This document shows, piece by piece, positions 20,489-33,700 of a DNA stretch of 64,000 nucleotides (position 1 is its first letter; every line of letters starts with the position of its first letter). The DNA is taken from the NCBI RefSeq assembly GCF_033807715.1, contig NC_084600.1, positions 45,508,324-45,572,323 of the forward strand. The letters are read 5' to 3'. Source of the DNA: Cololabis saira (Eukaryota > Chordata > Actinopteri > Beloniformes > Belonidae). Below the pieces are notes generated by a model. It saw only the letters and a list, made by a program, of their open reading frames with translations. It had not been told where the DNA came from and ran no database searches. The position numbers and the translations under genes are program-made.

Positions 20489-20550
20489 CAGCGCTAACGG
20501 CCGTTAGCGGTCAGTGCTAACGGCTGTTAGCAGCCAGCGCTAACGGCTAC
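20489..20550. promoter_or_regulatory. cluster of MYB-type TAACGG motifs in inverted pairs
   Basis: GCTAACGGCCGTTAGCGG, GCTAACGGCTGTTAGCAG and GCTAACGGCTAC lie within 62 bp. Each TAACGG/CCGTTA is a match to the animal MYB core YAACGG. The inverted pairs also form small hairpins. Function is inferred only from motif density and the neighbouring CRE/X-box. Confidence 0.35.
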
Positions 20551-20996
20551 AGGAAACAGCAGCTGTGCTTGAATCTGAAGCTCCTGCTGAAGCTGTAACT
20601 CACGTCCAGCGGATGTTACAGAGAGTTAGTTCATCGTTATCTCCGCTATTTTGCAGACGTTTTTGTAAAAAGGGTGTGTTTTGTTGTAACTTATGTGGAC
20701 TAAACCATTTCTAGGAACGGGGGGGGACTAAACCTTTAAAGACGTGTTTAGCTCATTATTGCACGATTATAATGAGCACTGCTAACATTGCGCTTTCAAT
20801 AAATACTACTGCATTGTTCAGACATTATTAATTCTGTCTCAAATTATTCTAGCTATTATTCTAGCTTTACTAATGGGGGGGGCATGTCCCCCCTGTCCCC
20901 CCCGGGACTTTCGCCCCTGCTTTCTACCGTCTACAAATGCAGAAATGTTCATATCTTTCATTCCATTTATTAAGTGATTAGTCTCCTCCTGGTCTT
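20551..20996. other. intron sequence with short G/C runs
   Basis: No gene found. ATGGGGGGGGCATGTCCCCCCTGTCCCCCC near 20873-20902 (given here only as a description of alternating G and C runs) makes a small hairpin and is probably part of an old repeat element. Confidence 0.4.
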
Positions 20997-20998
20997 GG

Positions 20999-21382
20999 TT
21001 TCTCCGTGTTTAGAAGAACTTCCTGGACTCAAAAGGGAAAAAAAGAGATGAAAAAAGAAAAAAAAAGAGGAAAAAAAGATGAAAAAAGAGAAAAAAAAGA
21101 AAAAAGAGGAAAAAATATCAAAAAAGAGGAAGAAAGAGGAAAAAAAGATGAAAAAAGACAAAGAGGAAGGAAAGAGGAAAAAAGATGACAAAAGAGAAAA
21201 AAAGAGAAAAAATGATGAAAAAGAGGAAAAAAGAGAAAAGAGAGGAAAGAAAAGAAAAAAGTGATGAAAAAAATAAAAAAAGGAAAAATGATAAAGAGGA
21301 AAAAAAGAAAGGAAAAAAGAGGAAAAAATATGAAAAAAGAGGAAAAAAAACTCCGTGTTTATAAGAACTTCCTGGACTCAAA
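20999..21382. repeat. A/G-rich tract bounded by a 33-bp direct repeat
   Basis: CTCCGTGTTTAGAAGAACTT with CCTGGACTCAAAAG (from about 21002) recurs as CTCCGTGTTTATAAGAACTT with the same tail at about 21351-21384. Between them lie about 310 bp of GAAAAAAGAGGAAAAAA-type sequence, which is U/C-rich in the pre-mRNA. Lys/Glu-rich and Phe/Ser-rich reading frames here are compositional artefacts. Confidence 0.85.
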
Positions 21383-21384
21383 AG

Positions 21385-21712
21385 ACCAGGATTCCTTGTG
21401 AACAGAGCATGTGCAGAAAACAACTTCCTGTTCAGTTTGATGGGGATATTCCGTTAGGTGTTTACATGACCCAATAATCAGTTTTAAAAGGAGTAACCCA
21501 GGGCTCATATTGGGGGTTTTAAAAACCTTAATATGAGTAAATTCTGGTTATTAAAGGGGTTATTGGTGTTTACATGGCCGTGTAACCGGGTTATTGATCA
21601 TATTCGGGTTTTAAAAGGTTATTAATGCTGGAAACACAGTCATTAACAGCGTTTCCTCGTTGTGTCTGAAAACACCGACATGAACAAACGGGAGTTTGTC
21701 AACGACGTAAAC
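21385..21712. other. intron sequence, probable old repeat
   Basis: GTTTACATGACCCAATAATC and GTTTACATGGCCGTGTAACC, with repeated GGGGTTATT/GGGTTATTGATC segments, look like a degenerate dispersed element. No ends were established. It leads into the satellite. Confidence 0.4.
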
Positions 21713-24700
21713 TCAACCGTCAGACGTAAACTCAACCGTCAGAGACGTAAACTCAACCGTCAGACGTAAACTCAACCGTCAGACGTAAACTCAACCGTCA
21801 GACGTAAACTCAACCGTCAGACGTAAACTCAACCGTCAGACGTAAACTCAACCGTCAGACGTAAACTCAACCGTCAGACGTAAACTCAACCGTCAGACGT
21901 AAACTCAACCGTCAGACGTAAACTCAACCGTCAGACGTAAACTCAACCGTCAGACGTAAACTCAACCGTCAGACGTAAACTCAACCGTCAGAGACGTAAA
22001 CTCAACCGTCAGACGTAAACTCAACCGTCAGACGTAAACTCAACCGTCAGACGTAAACTCAACCCTCAGACGTAAACTCAACCGTCAGACGTAAACTCAA
22101 CCGTCAGACGTAAACTCAACCGTCAGACGTAAACTCAACCGTCAGACGTAAACTCAACCGTCAGACGTAAACTCAACCGTCAGACGTAAACTCAACCGTC
22201 AGACGTAAACTCAACCGTCAGACGTAAACTCAACCGTCAGACGTAAACTCAACCGTCAGACGTAAACTCAACCGTCAGACGTAAACTCAACCGTCAGAGA
22301 CGTAAACTCAACCGTCAGACGTAAACTCAACCGTCAGAGACGTAAACTCAACCGTCAGAGACGTAAACTCAACCGTCAGACGTAAACTCAACCGTCAGAC
22401 GTAAACTCAACCGTCAGAGACGTAAACTCAACCGTCAGACGTAAACTCAACCGTCAGACGTAAACTCAACCGTCAGACGTAAACTCAACCGTCAGACGTA
22501 AACTCAACCGTCAGACGTAAACTCAACCGTCAGACGTAAACTCAACCGTCAGACGTAAACTCAACCGTCAGACGTAAACTCAACCGTCAGACGTAAACTC
22601 AACCGTCAGACGTAAACTCAACCGTCAGACGTAAACTCAACCGTCAGACGTAAACTCAACCGTCAGAGACGTAAACTCAACCGTCAGACGTAAACTCAAC
22701 CGTCAGACGTAAACTCAACCGTCAGACGTAAACTCAACCGTCAGACGTAAACTCAACCGTCAGACGTAAACTCAACCGTCAGACGTAAACTCAACCGTCA
22801 GACGTAAACTCAACCGTCAGACGTAAACTCAACCGTCAGAGACGTAAACTCAACCGTCAGACGTAAACTCAACCGTCAGACGTAAACTCAACCGTCAGAG
22901 ACGTAAACTCAACCGTCAGAGACGTAAACTCAACCGTCAGACGTAAACTCAACCGTCAGAGACGTAAACTCAACCGTCAGAGACGTAAACTCAACCGTCA
23001 GACGTAAACTCAACCGTCAGACGTAAACTCAACCGTCAGAGACGTAAACTCAACCGTCAGACGTAAACTCAACCGTCAGACGTAAACTCAACCGTCAGAC
23101 GTAAACTCAACCGTCAGACGTAAACTCAACCGTCAGAGACGTAAACTCAACCGTCAGAGACGTAAACTCAACCGTCAGAGACGTAAACTCAACCGTCAGA
23201 CGTAAACTCAACCGTCAGACGTAAACTCAACCGTCAGACGTAAACTCAACCGTCAGACGTAAACTCAACCGTCAGACGTAAACTCAACCGTCAGAGACGT
23301 AAACTCAACCGTCAGACGTAAACTCAACCGTCAGACGTAAACTCAACCGTCAGAGACGTAAACTCAACCGTCAGACGTAAACTCAACCGTCAGACGTAAA
23401 CTCAACCGTCAGACGTAAACTCAACCGTCAGACGTAAACTCAACCGTCAGACGTAAACTCAACCGTCAGACGTAAACTCAACCGTCAGACGTAAACTCAA
23501 CCGTCAGACGTAAACTCAACCGTCAGACGTAAACTCAACCGTCAGACGTAAACTCAACCGTCAGAGACGTAAACTCAACCGTCAGACGTAAACTCAACCG
23601 TCAGACGTAAACTCAACCGTCAGACGTAAACTCAACCGTCAGACGTAAACTCAACCGTCAGACGTAAACTCAACCGTCAGACGTAAACTCAACCGTCAGA
23701 CGTAAACTCAACCGTCAGACGTAAACTCAACCGTCAGACGTAAACTCAACCGTCAGACGTAAACTCAACCGTCAGACGTAAACTCAACCGTCAGAGACGT
23801 AAACTCAACCGTCAGACGTAAACTCAACCGTCAGACGTAAACTCAACCGTCAGACGTAAACTCAACCGTCAGAGACGTAAACTCAACCGTCAGACGTAAA
23901 CTCAACCGTCAGACGTAAACTCAACCGTCAGACGTAAACTCAACCGTCAGACGTAAACTCAACCGTCAGACGTAAACTCAACCGTCAGACGTAAACTCAA
24001 CCGTCAGACGTAAACTCAACCGTCAGACGTAAACTCAACCGTCAGACGTAAACTCAACCGTCAGACGTAAACTCAACCGTCAGAGACGTAAACTCAACCG
24101 TCAGACGTAAACTCAACCGTCAGAGACGTAAACTCAACCGTCAGAGACGTAAACTCAACCGTCAGAGACGTAAACTCAACCGTCAGACGTAAACTCAACC
24201 GTCAGACGTAAACTCAACCGTCAGACGTAAACTCAACCGTCAGACGTAAACTCAACCGTCAGACGTAAACTCAACCGTCAGAGACGTAAACTCAACCGTC
24301 AGACGTAAACTCAACCGTCAGAGACGTAAACTCAACCGTCAGACGTAAACTCAACCGTCAGACGTAAACTCAACCGTCAGACGTAAACTCAACCGTCAGA
24401 GACGTAAACTCAACCGTCAGACGTAAACTCAACCGTCAGACGTAAACTCAACCGTCAGAGACGTAAACTCAACCGTCAGACGTAAACTCAACCGTCAGAC
24501 GTAAACTCAACCGTCAGACGTAAACTCAACCGTCAGAGACGTAAACTCAACCGTCAGACGTAAACTCAACCGTCAGACGTAAACTCAACCGTCAGACGTA
24601 AACTCAACCGTCAGACGTAAACTCAACCGTCAGACGTAAACTCAACCGTCAGACGTAAACTCAACCGTCAGAGACGTAAACTCAACCGTCAGACGTAAAC

Positions 24701-27700
24701 TCAACCGTCAGACGTAAACTCAACCGTCAGACGTAAACTCAACCGTCAGACGTAAACTCAACCGTCAGACGTAAACTCAACCGTCAGACGTAAACTCAAC
24801 CGTCAGACGTAAACTCAACCGTCAGAGACGTAAACTCAACCGTCAGACGTAAACTCAACCGTCAGACGTAAACTCAACCGTCAGACGTAAACTCAACCGT
24901 CAGACGTAAACTCAACCGTCAGACGTAAACTCAACCGTCAGACGTAAACTCAACCGTCAGACGTAAACTCAACCGTCAGACGTAAACTCAACCGTCAGAC
25001 GTAAACTCAACCGTCAGACGTAAACTCAACCGTCAGACGTAAACTCAACCGTCAGACGTAAACTCAACCGTCAGACGTAAACTCAACCGTCAGACGTAAA
25101 CTCAACCGTCAGACGTAAACTCAACCGTCAGACGTAAACTCAACCGTCAGACGTAAACTCAACCGTCAGACGTAAACTCAACCGTCAGACGTAAACTCAA
25201 CCGTCAGACGTAAACTCAACCGTCAGACGTAAACTCAACCGTCAGACGTAAACTCAACCGTCAGACGTAAACTCAACCGTCAGACGTAAACTCAACCGTC
25301 AGACGTAAACTCAACCGTCAGACGTAAACTCAACCGTCAGACGTAAACTCAACCGTCAGACGTAAACTCAACCGTCAGACGTAAACTCAACCGTCAGACG
25401 TAAACTCAACCGTCAGACGTAAACTCAACCGTCAGACGTAAACTCAACCGTCAGACGTAAACTCAACCGTCAGACGTAAACTCAACCGTCAGACGTAAAC
25501 TCAACCGTCAGACGTAAACTCAACCGTCAGACGTAAACTCAACCGTCAGACGTAAACTCAACCGTCAGACGTAAACTCAACCGTCAGACGTAAACTCAAC
25601 CGTCAGACGTAAACTCAACCGTCAGACGTAAACTCAACCGTCAGACGTAAACTCAACCGTCAGACGTAAACTCAACCGTCAGACGTAAACTCAACCGTCA
25701 GACGTAAACTCAACCGTCAGACGTAAACTCAACCGTCAGACGTAAACTCAACCGTCAGACGTAAACTCAACCGTCAGACGTAAACTCAACCGTCAGACGT
25801 AAACTCAACCGTCAGACGTAAACTCAACCGTCAGACGTAAACTCAACCGTCAGACGTAAACTCAACCGTCAGACGTAAACTCAACCGTCAGACGTAAACT
25901 CAACCGTCAGACGTAAACTCAACCGTCAGACGTAAACTCAACCGTCAGACGTAAACTCAACCGTCAGACGTAAACTCAACCGTCAGACGTAAACTCAACC
26001 GTCAGACGTAAACTCAACCGTCAGACGTAAACTCAACCGTCAGACGTAAACTCAACCGTCAGACGTAAACTCAACCGTCAGACGTAAACTCAACCGTCAG
26101 ACGTAAACTCAACCGTCAGACGTAAACTCAACCGTCAGACGTAAACTCAACCGTCAGACGTAAACTCAACCGTCAGACGTAAACTCAACCGTCAGACGTA
26201 AACTCAACCGTCAGACGTAAACTCAACCGTCAGACGTAAACTCAACCGTCAGACGTAAACTCAACCGTCAGACGTAAACTCAACCGTCAGACGTAAACTC
26301 AACCGTCAGACGTAAACTCAACCGTCAGACGTAAACTCAACCGTCAGACGTAAACTCAACCGTCAGACGTAAACTCAACCGTCAGACGTAAACTCAACCG
26401 TCAGACGTAAACTCAACCGTCAGACGTAAACTCAACCGTCAGACGTAAACTCAACCGTCAGACGTAAACTCAACCGTCAGACGTAAACTCAACCGTCAGA
26501 CGTAAACTCAACCGTCAGACGTAAACTCAACCGTCAGACGTAAACTCAACCGTCAGACGTAAACTCAACCGTCAGACGTAAACTCAACCGTCAGACGTAA
26601 ACTCAACCGTCAGACGTAAACTCAACCGTCAGACGTAAACTCAACCGTCAGACGTAAACTCAACCGTCAGACGTAAACTCAACCGTCAGACGTAAACTCA
26701 ACCGTCAGACGTAAACTCAACCGTCAGACGTAAACTCAACCGTCAGACGTAAACTCAACCGTCAGACGTAAACTCAACCGTCAGACGTAAACTCAACCGT
26801 CAGACGTAAACTCAACCGTCAGACGTAAACTCAACCGTCAGACGTAAACTCAACCGTCAGACGTAAACTCAACCGTCAGACGTAAACTCAACCGTCAGAC
26901 GTAAACTCAACCGTCAGACGTAAACTCAACCGTCAGACGTAAACTCAACCGTCAGACGTAAACTCAACCGTCAGACGTAAACTCAACCGTCAGACGTAAA
27001 CTCAACCGTCAGACGTAAACTCAACCGTCAGACGTAAACTCAACCGTCAGACGTAAACTCAACCGTCAGACGTAAACTCAACCGTCAGACGTAAACTCAA
27101 CCGTCAGACGTAAACTCAACCGTCAGACGTAAACTCAACCGTCAGACGTAAACTCAACCGTCAGACGTAAACTCAACCGTCAGACGTAAACTCAACCGTC
27201 AGACGTAAACTCAACCGTCAGACGTAAACTCAACCGTCAGACGTAAACTCAACCGTCAGACGTAAACTCAACCGTCAGACGTAAACTCAACCGTCAGACG
27301 TAAACTCAACCGTCAGACGTAAACTCAACCGTCAGACGTAAACTCAACCGTCAGACGTAAACTCAACCGTCAGACGTAAACTCAACCGTCAGACGTAAAC
27401 TCAACCGTCAGACGTAAACTCAACCGTCAGACGTAAACTCAACCGTCAGACGTAAACTCAACCGTCAGACGTAAACTCAACCGTCAGACGTAAACTCAAC
27501 CGTCAGACGTAAACTCAACCGTCAGACGTAAACTCAACCGTCAGACGTAAACTCAACCGTCAGACGTAAACTCAACCGTCAGACGTAAACTCAACCGTCA
27601 GACGTAAACTCAACCGTCAGACGTAAACTCAACCGTCAGACGTAAACTCAACCGTCAGACGTAAACTCAACCGTCAGACGTAAACTCAACCGTCAGACGT

Positions 27701-30700
27701 AAACTCAACCGTCAGACGTAAACTCAACCGTCAGACGTAAACTCAACCGTCAGACGTAAACTCAACCGTCAGACGTAAACTCAACCGTCAGACGTAAACT
27801 CAACCGTCAGACGTAAACTCAACCGTCAGACGTAAACTCAACCGTCAGACGTAAACTCAACCGTCAGACGTAAACTCAACCGTCAGACGTAAACTCAACC
27901 GTCAGACGTAAACTCAACCGTCAGAGACGTAAACTCAACCGTCAGAGACGTAAACTCAACCGTCAGACGTAAACTCAACCGTCAGACGTAAACTCAACCG
28001 TCAGACGTAAACTCAACCGTCAGACGTAAACTCAACCGTCAGACGTAAACTCAACCGTCAGACGTAAACTCAACCGTCAGACGTAAACTCAACCGTCAGA
28101 CGTAAACTCAACCGTCAGACGTAAACTCAACCGTCAGACGTAAACTCAACCGTCAGACGTAAACTCAACCGTCAGACGTAAACTCAACCGTCAGACGTAA
28201 ACTCAACCGTCAGACGTAAACTCAACCGTCAGACGTAAACTCAACCGTCAGACGTAAACTCAACCGTCAGACGTAAACTCAACCGTCAGACGTAAACTCA
28301 ACCGTCAGACGTAAACTCAACCGTCAGACGTAAACTCAACCGTCAGACGTAAACTCAACCGTCAGACGTAAACTCAACCGTCAGACGTAAACTCAACCGT
28401 CAGACGTAAACTCAACCGTCAGACGTAAACTCAACCGTCAGACGTAAACTCAACCGTCAGACGTAAACTCAACCGTCAGACGTAAACTCAACCGTCAGAC
28501 GTAAACTCAACCGTCAGACGTAAACTCAACCGTCAGACGTAAACTCAACCGTCAGACGTAAACTCAACCGTCAGACGTAAACTCAACCGTCAGACGTAAA
28601 CTCAACCGTCAGACGTAAACTCAACCGTCAGACGTAAACTCAACCGTCAGACGTAAACTCAACCGTCAGACGTAAACTCAACCGTCAGACGTAAACTCAA
28701 CCGTCAGACGTAAACTCAACCGTCAGACGTAAACTCAACCGTCAGACGTAAACTCAACCGTCAGACGTAAACTCAACCGTCAGACGTAAACTCAACCGTC
28801 AGACGTAAACTCAACCGTCAGACGTAAACTCAACCGTCAGACGTAAACTCAACCGTCAGACGTAAACTCAACCGTCAGACGTAAACTCAACCGTCAGACG
28901 TAAACTCAACCGTCAGACGTAAACTCAACCGTCAGACGTAAACTCAACCGTCAGACGTAAACTCAACCGTCAGACGTAAACTCAACCGTCAGACGTAAAC
29001 TCAACCGTCAGACGTAAACTCAACCGTCAGACGTAAACTCAACCGTCAGACGTAAACTCAACCGTCAGACGTAAACTCAACCGTCAGACGTAAACTCAAC
29101 CGTCAGACGTAAACTCAACCGTCAGACGTAAACTCAACCGTCAGACGTAAACTCAACCGTCAGACGTAAACTCAACCGTCAGACGTAAACTCAACCGTCA
29201 GACGTAAACTCAACCGTCAGACGTAAACTCAACCGTCAGACGTAAACTCAACCGTCAGACGTAAACTCAACCGTCAGACGTAAACTCAACCGTCAGACGT
29301 AAACTCAACCGTCAGACGTAAACTCAACCGTCAGACGTAAACTCAACCGTCAGACGTAAACTCAACCGTCAGACGTAAACTCAACCGTCAGACGTAAACT
29401 CAACCGTCAGACGTAAACTCAACCGTCAGACGTAAACTCAACCGTCAGACGTAAACTCAACCGTCAGACGTAAACTCAACCGTCAGACGTAAACTCAACC
29501 GTCAGACGTAAACTCAACCGTCAGACGTAAACTCAACCGTCAGACGTAAACTCAACCGTCAGACGTAAACTCAACCGTCAGACGTAAACTCAACCGTCAG
29601 ACGTAAACTCAACCGTCAGACGTAAACTCAACCGTCAGACGTAAACTCAACCGTCAGACGTAAACTCAACCGTCAGACGTAAACTCAACCGTCAGACGTA
29701 AACTCAACCGTCAGACGTAAACTCAACCGTCAGACGTAAACTCAACCGTCAGACGTAAACTCAACCGTCAGACGTAAACTCAACCGTCAGACGTAAACTC
29801 AACCGTCAGACGTAAACTCAACCGTCAGACGTAAACTCAACCGTCAGACGTAAACTCAACCGTCAGACGTAAACTCAACCGTCAGACGTAAACTCAACCG
29901 TCAGACGTAAACTCAACCGTCAGACGTAAACTCAACCGTCAGACGTAAACTCAACCGTCAGACGTAAACTCAACCGTCAGACGTAAACTCAACCGTCAGA
30001 CGTAAACTCAACCGTCAGACGTAAACTCAACCGTCAGACGTAAACTCAACCGTCAGACGTAAACTCAACCGTCAGACGTAAACTCAACCGTCAGACGTAA
30101 ACTCAACCGTCAGACGTAAACTCAACCGTCAGACGTAAACTCAACCGTCAGACGTAAACTCAACCGTCAGACGTAAACTCAACCGTCAGACGTAAACTCA
30201 ACCGTCAGACGTAAACTCAACCGTCAGACGTAAACTCAACCGTCAGACGTAAACTCAACCGTCAGACGTAAACTCAACCGTCAGACGTAAACTCAACCGT
30301 CAGACGTAAACTCAACCGTCAGACGTAAACTCAACCGTCAGACGTAAACTCAACCGTCAGACGTAAACTCAACCGTCAGACGTAAACTCAACCGTCAGAC
30401 GTAAACTCAACCGTCAGACGTAAACTCAACCGTCAGACGTAAACTCAACCGTCAGACGTAAACTCAACCGTCAGACGTAAACTCAACCGTCAGACGTAAA
30501 CTCAACCGTCAGACGTAAACTCAACCGTCAGACGTAAACTCAACCGTCAGACGTAAACTCAACCGTCAGACGTAAACTCAACCGTCAGACGTAAACTCAA
30601 CCGTCAGACGTAAACTCAACCGTCAGACGTAAACTCAACCGTCAGACGTAAACTCAACCGTCAGACGTAAACTCAACCGTCAGACGTAAACTCAACCGTC

Positions 30701-33700
30701 AGACGTAAACTCAACCGTCAGACGTAAACTCAACCGTCAGACGTAAACTCAACCGTCAGACGTAAACTCAACCGTCAGACGTAAACTCAACCGTCAGACG
30801 TAAACTCAACCGTCAGACGTAAACTCAACCGTCAGACGTAAACTCAACCGTCAGACGTAAACTCAACCGTCAGACGTAAACTCAACCGTCAGACGTAAAC
30901 TCAACCGTCAGACGTAAACTCAACCGTCAGACGTAAACTCAACCGTCAGACGTAAACTCAACCGTCAGACGTAAACTCAACCGTCAGACGTAAACTCAAC
31001 CGTCAGACGTAAACTCAACCGTCAGACGTAAACTCAACCGTCAGACGTAAACTCAACCGTCAGACGTAAACTCAACCGTCAGACGTAAACTCAACCGTCA
31101 GACGTAAACTCAACCGTCAGACGTAAACTCAACCGTCAGACGTAAACTCAACCGTCAGACGTAAACTCAACCGTCAGACGTAAACTCAACCGTCAGACGT
31201 AAACTCAACCGTCAGACGTAAACTCAACCGTCAGACGTAAACTCAACCGTCAGACGTAAACTCAACCGTCAGACGTAAACTCAACCGTCAGACGTAAACT
31301 CAACCGTCAGACGTAAACTCAACCGTCAGACGTAAACTCAACCGTCAGACGTAAACTCAACCGTCAGACGTAAACTCAACCGTCAGACGTAAACTCAACC
31401 GTCAGACGTAAACTCAACCGTCAGACGTAAACTCAACCGTCAGACGTAAACTCAACCGTCAGACGTAAACTCAACCGTCAGACGTAAACTCAACCGTCAG
31501 ACGTAAACTCAACCGTCAGACGTAAACTCAACCGTCAGACGTAAACTCAACCGTCAGACGTAAACTCAACCGTCAGACGTAAACTCAACCGTCAGACGTA
31601 AACTCAACCGTCAGACGTAAACTCAACCGTCAGACGTAAACTCAACCGTCAGACGTAAACTCAACCGTCAGACGTAAACTCAACCGTCAGACGTAAACTC
31701 AACCGTCAGACGTAAACTCAACCGTCAGACGTAAACTCAACCGTCAGACGTAAACTCAACCGTCAGACGTAAACTCAACCGTCAGACGTAAACTCAACCG
31801 TCAGACGTAAACTCAACCGTCAGACGTAAACTCAACCGTCAGACGTAAACTCAACCGTCAGACGTAAACTCAACCGTCAGACGTAAACTCAACCGTCAGA
31901 CGTAAACTCAACCGTCAGACGTAAACTCAACCGTCAGACGTAAACTCAACCGTCAGACGTAAACTCAACCGTCAGACGTAAACTCAACCGTCAGACGTAA
32001 ACTCAACCGTCAGACGTAAACTCAACCGTCAGACGTAAACTCAACCGTCAGACGTAAACTCAACCGTCAGACGTAAACTCAACCGTCAGACGTAAACTCA
32101 ACCGTCAGACGTAAACTCAACCGTCAGACGTAAACTCAACCGTCAGACGTAAACTCAACCGTCAGACGTAAACTCAACCGTCAGACGTAAACTCAACCGT
32201 CAGACGTAAACTCAACCGTCAGACGTAAACTCAACCGTCAGACGTAAACTCAACCGTCAGACGTAAACTCAACCGTCAGACGTAAACTCAACCGTCAGAC
32301 GTAAACTCAACCGTCAGACGTAAACTCAACCGTCAGACGTAAACTCAACCGTCAGACGTAAACTCAACCGTCAGACGTAAACTCAACCGTCAGACGTAAA
32401 CTCAACCGTCAGACGTAAACTCAACCGTCAGACGTAAACTCAACCGTCAGACGTAAACTCAACCGTCAGACGTAAACTCAACCGTCAGACGTAAACTCAA
32501 CCGTCAGACGTAAACTCAACCGTCAGACGTAAACTCAACCGTCAGACGTAAACTCAACCGTCAGACGTAAACTCAACCGTCAGACGTAAACTCAACCGTC
32601 AGACGTAAACTCAACCGTCAGACGTAAACTCAACCGTCAGACGTAAACTCAACCGTCAGACGTAAACTCAACCGTCAGACGTAAACTCAACCGTCAGACG
32701 TAAACTCAACCGTCAGACGTAAACTCAACCGTCAGACGTAAACTCAACCGTCAGACGTAAACTCAACCGTCAGACGTAAACTCAACCGTCAGACGTAAAC
32801 TCAACCGTCAGACGTAAACTCAACCGTCAGACGTAAACTCAACCGTCAGACGTAAACTCAACCGTCAGACGTAAACTCAACCGTCAGACGTAAACTCAAC
32901 CGTCAGACGTAAACTCAACCGTCAGACGTAAACTCAACCGTCAGACGTAAACTCAACCGTCAGACGTAAACTCAACCGTCAGACGTAAACTCAACCGTCA
33001 GACGTAAACTCAACCGTCAGACGTAAACTCAACCGTCAGACGTAAACTCAACCGTCAGACGTAAACTCAACCGTCAGACGTAAACTCAACCGTCAGACGT
33101 AAACTCAACCGTCAGACGTAAACTCAACCGTCAGACGTAAACTCAACCGTCAGACGTAAACTCAACCGTCAGACGTAAACTCAACCGTCAGACGTAAACT
33201 CAACCGTCAGACGTAAACTCAACCGTCAGACGTAAACTCAACCGTCAGACGTAAACTCAACCGTCAGACGTAAACTCAACCGTCAGACGTAAACTCAACC
33301 GTCAGACGTAAACTCAACCGTCAGACGTAAACTCAACCGTCAGACGTAAACTCAACCGTCAGACGTAAACTCAACCGTCAGACGTAAACTCAACCGTCAG
33401 ACGTAAACTCAACCGTCAGACGTAAACTCAACCGTCAGACGTAAACTCAACCGTCAGACGTAAACTCAACCGTCAGACGTAAACTCAACCGTCAGACGTA
33501 AACTCAACCGTCAGACGTAAACTCAACCGTCAGACGTAAACTCAACCGTCAGACGTAAACTCAACCGTCAGACGTAAACTCAACCGTCAGACGTAAACTC
33601 AACCGTCAGACGTAAACTCAACCGTCAGACGTAAACTCAACCGTCAGACGTAAACTCAACCGTCAGACGTAAACTCAACCGTCAGACGTAAACTCAACCG

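Noticed and set aside
20970..21423. Lys/Glu-rich and Phe/Ser-rich open frames
   Set aside because: Composition artefact of an A/G-rich tract; no start context or conservation signal.
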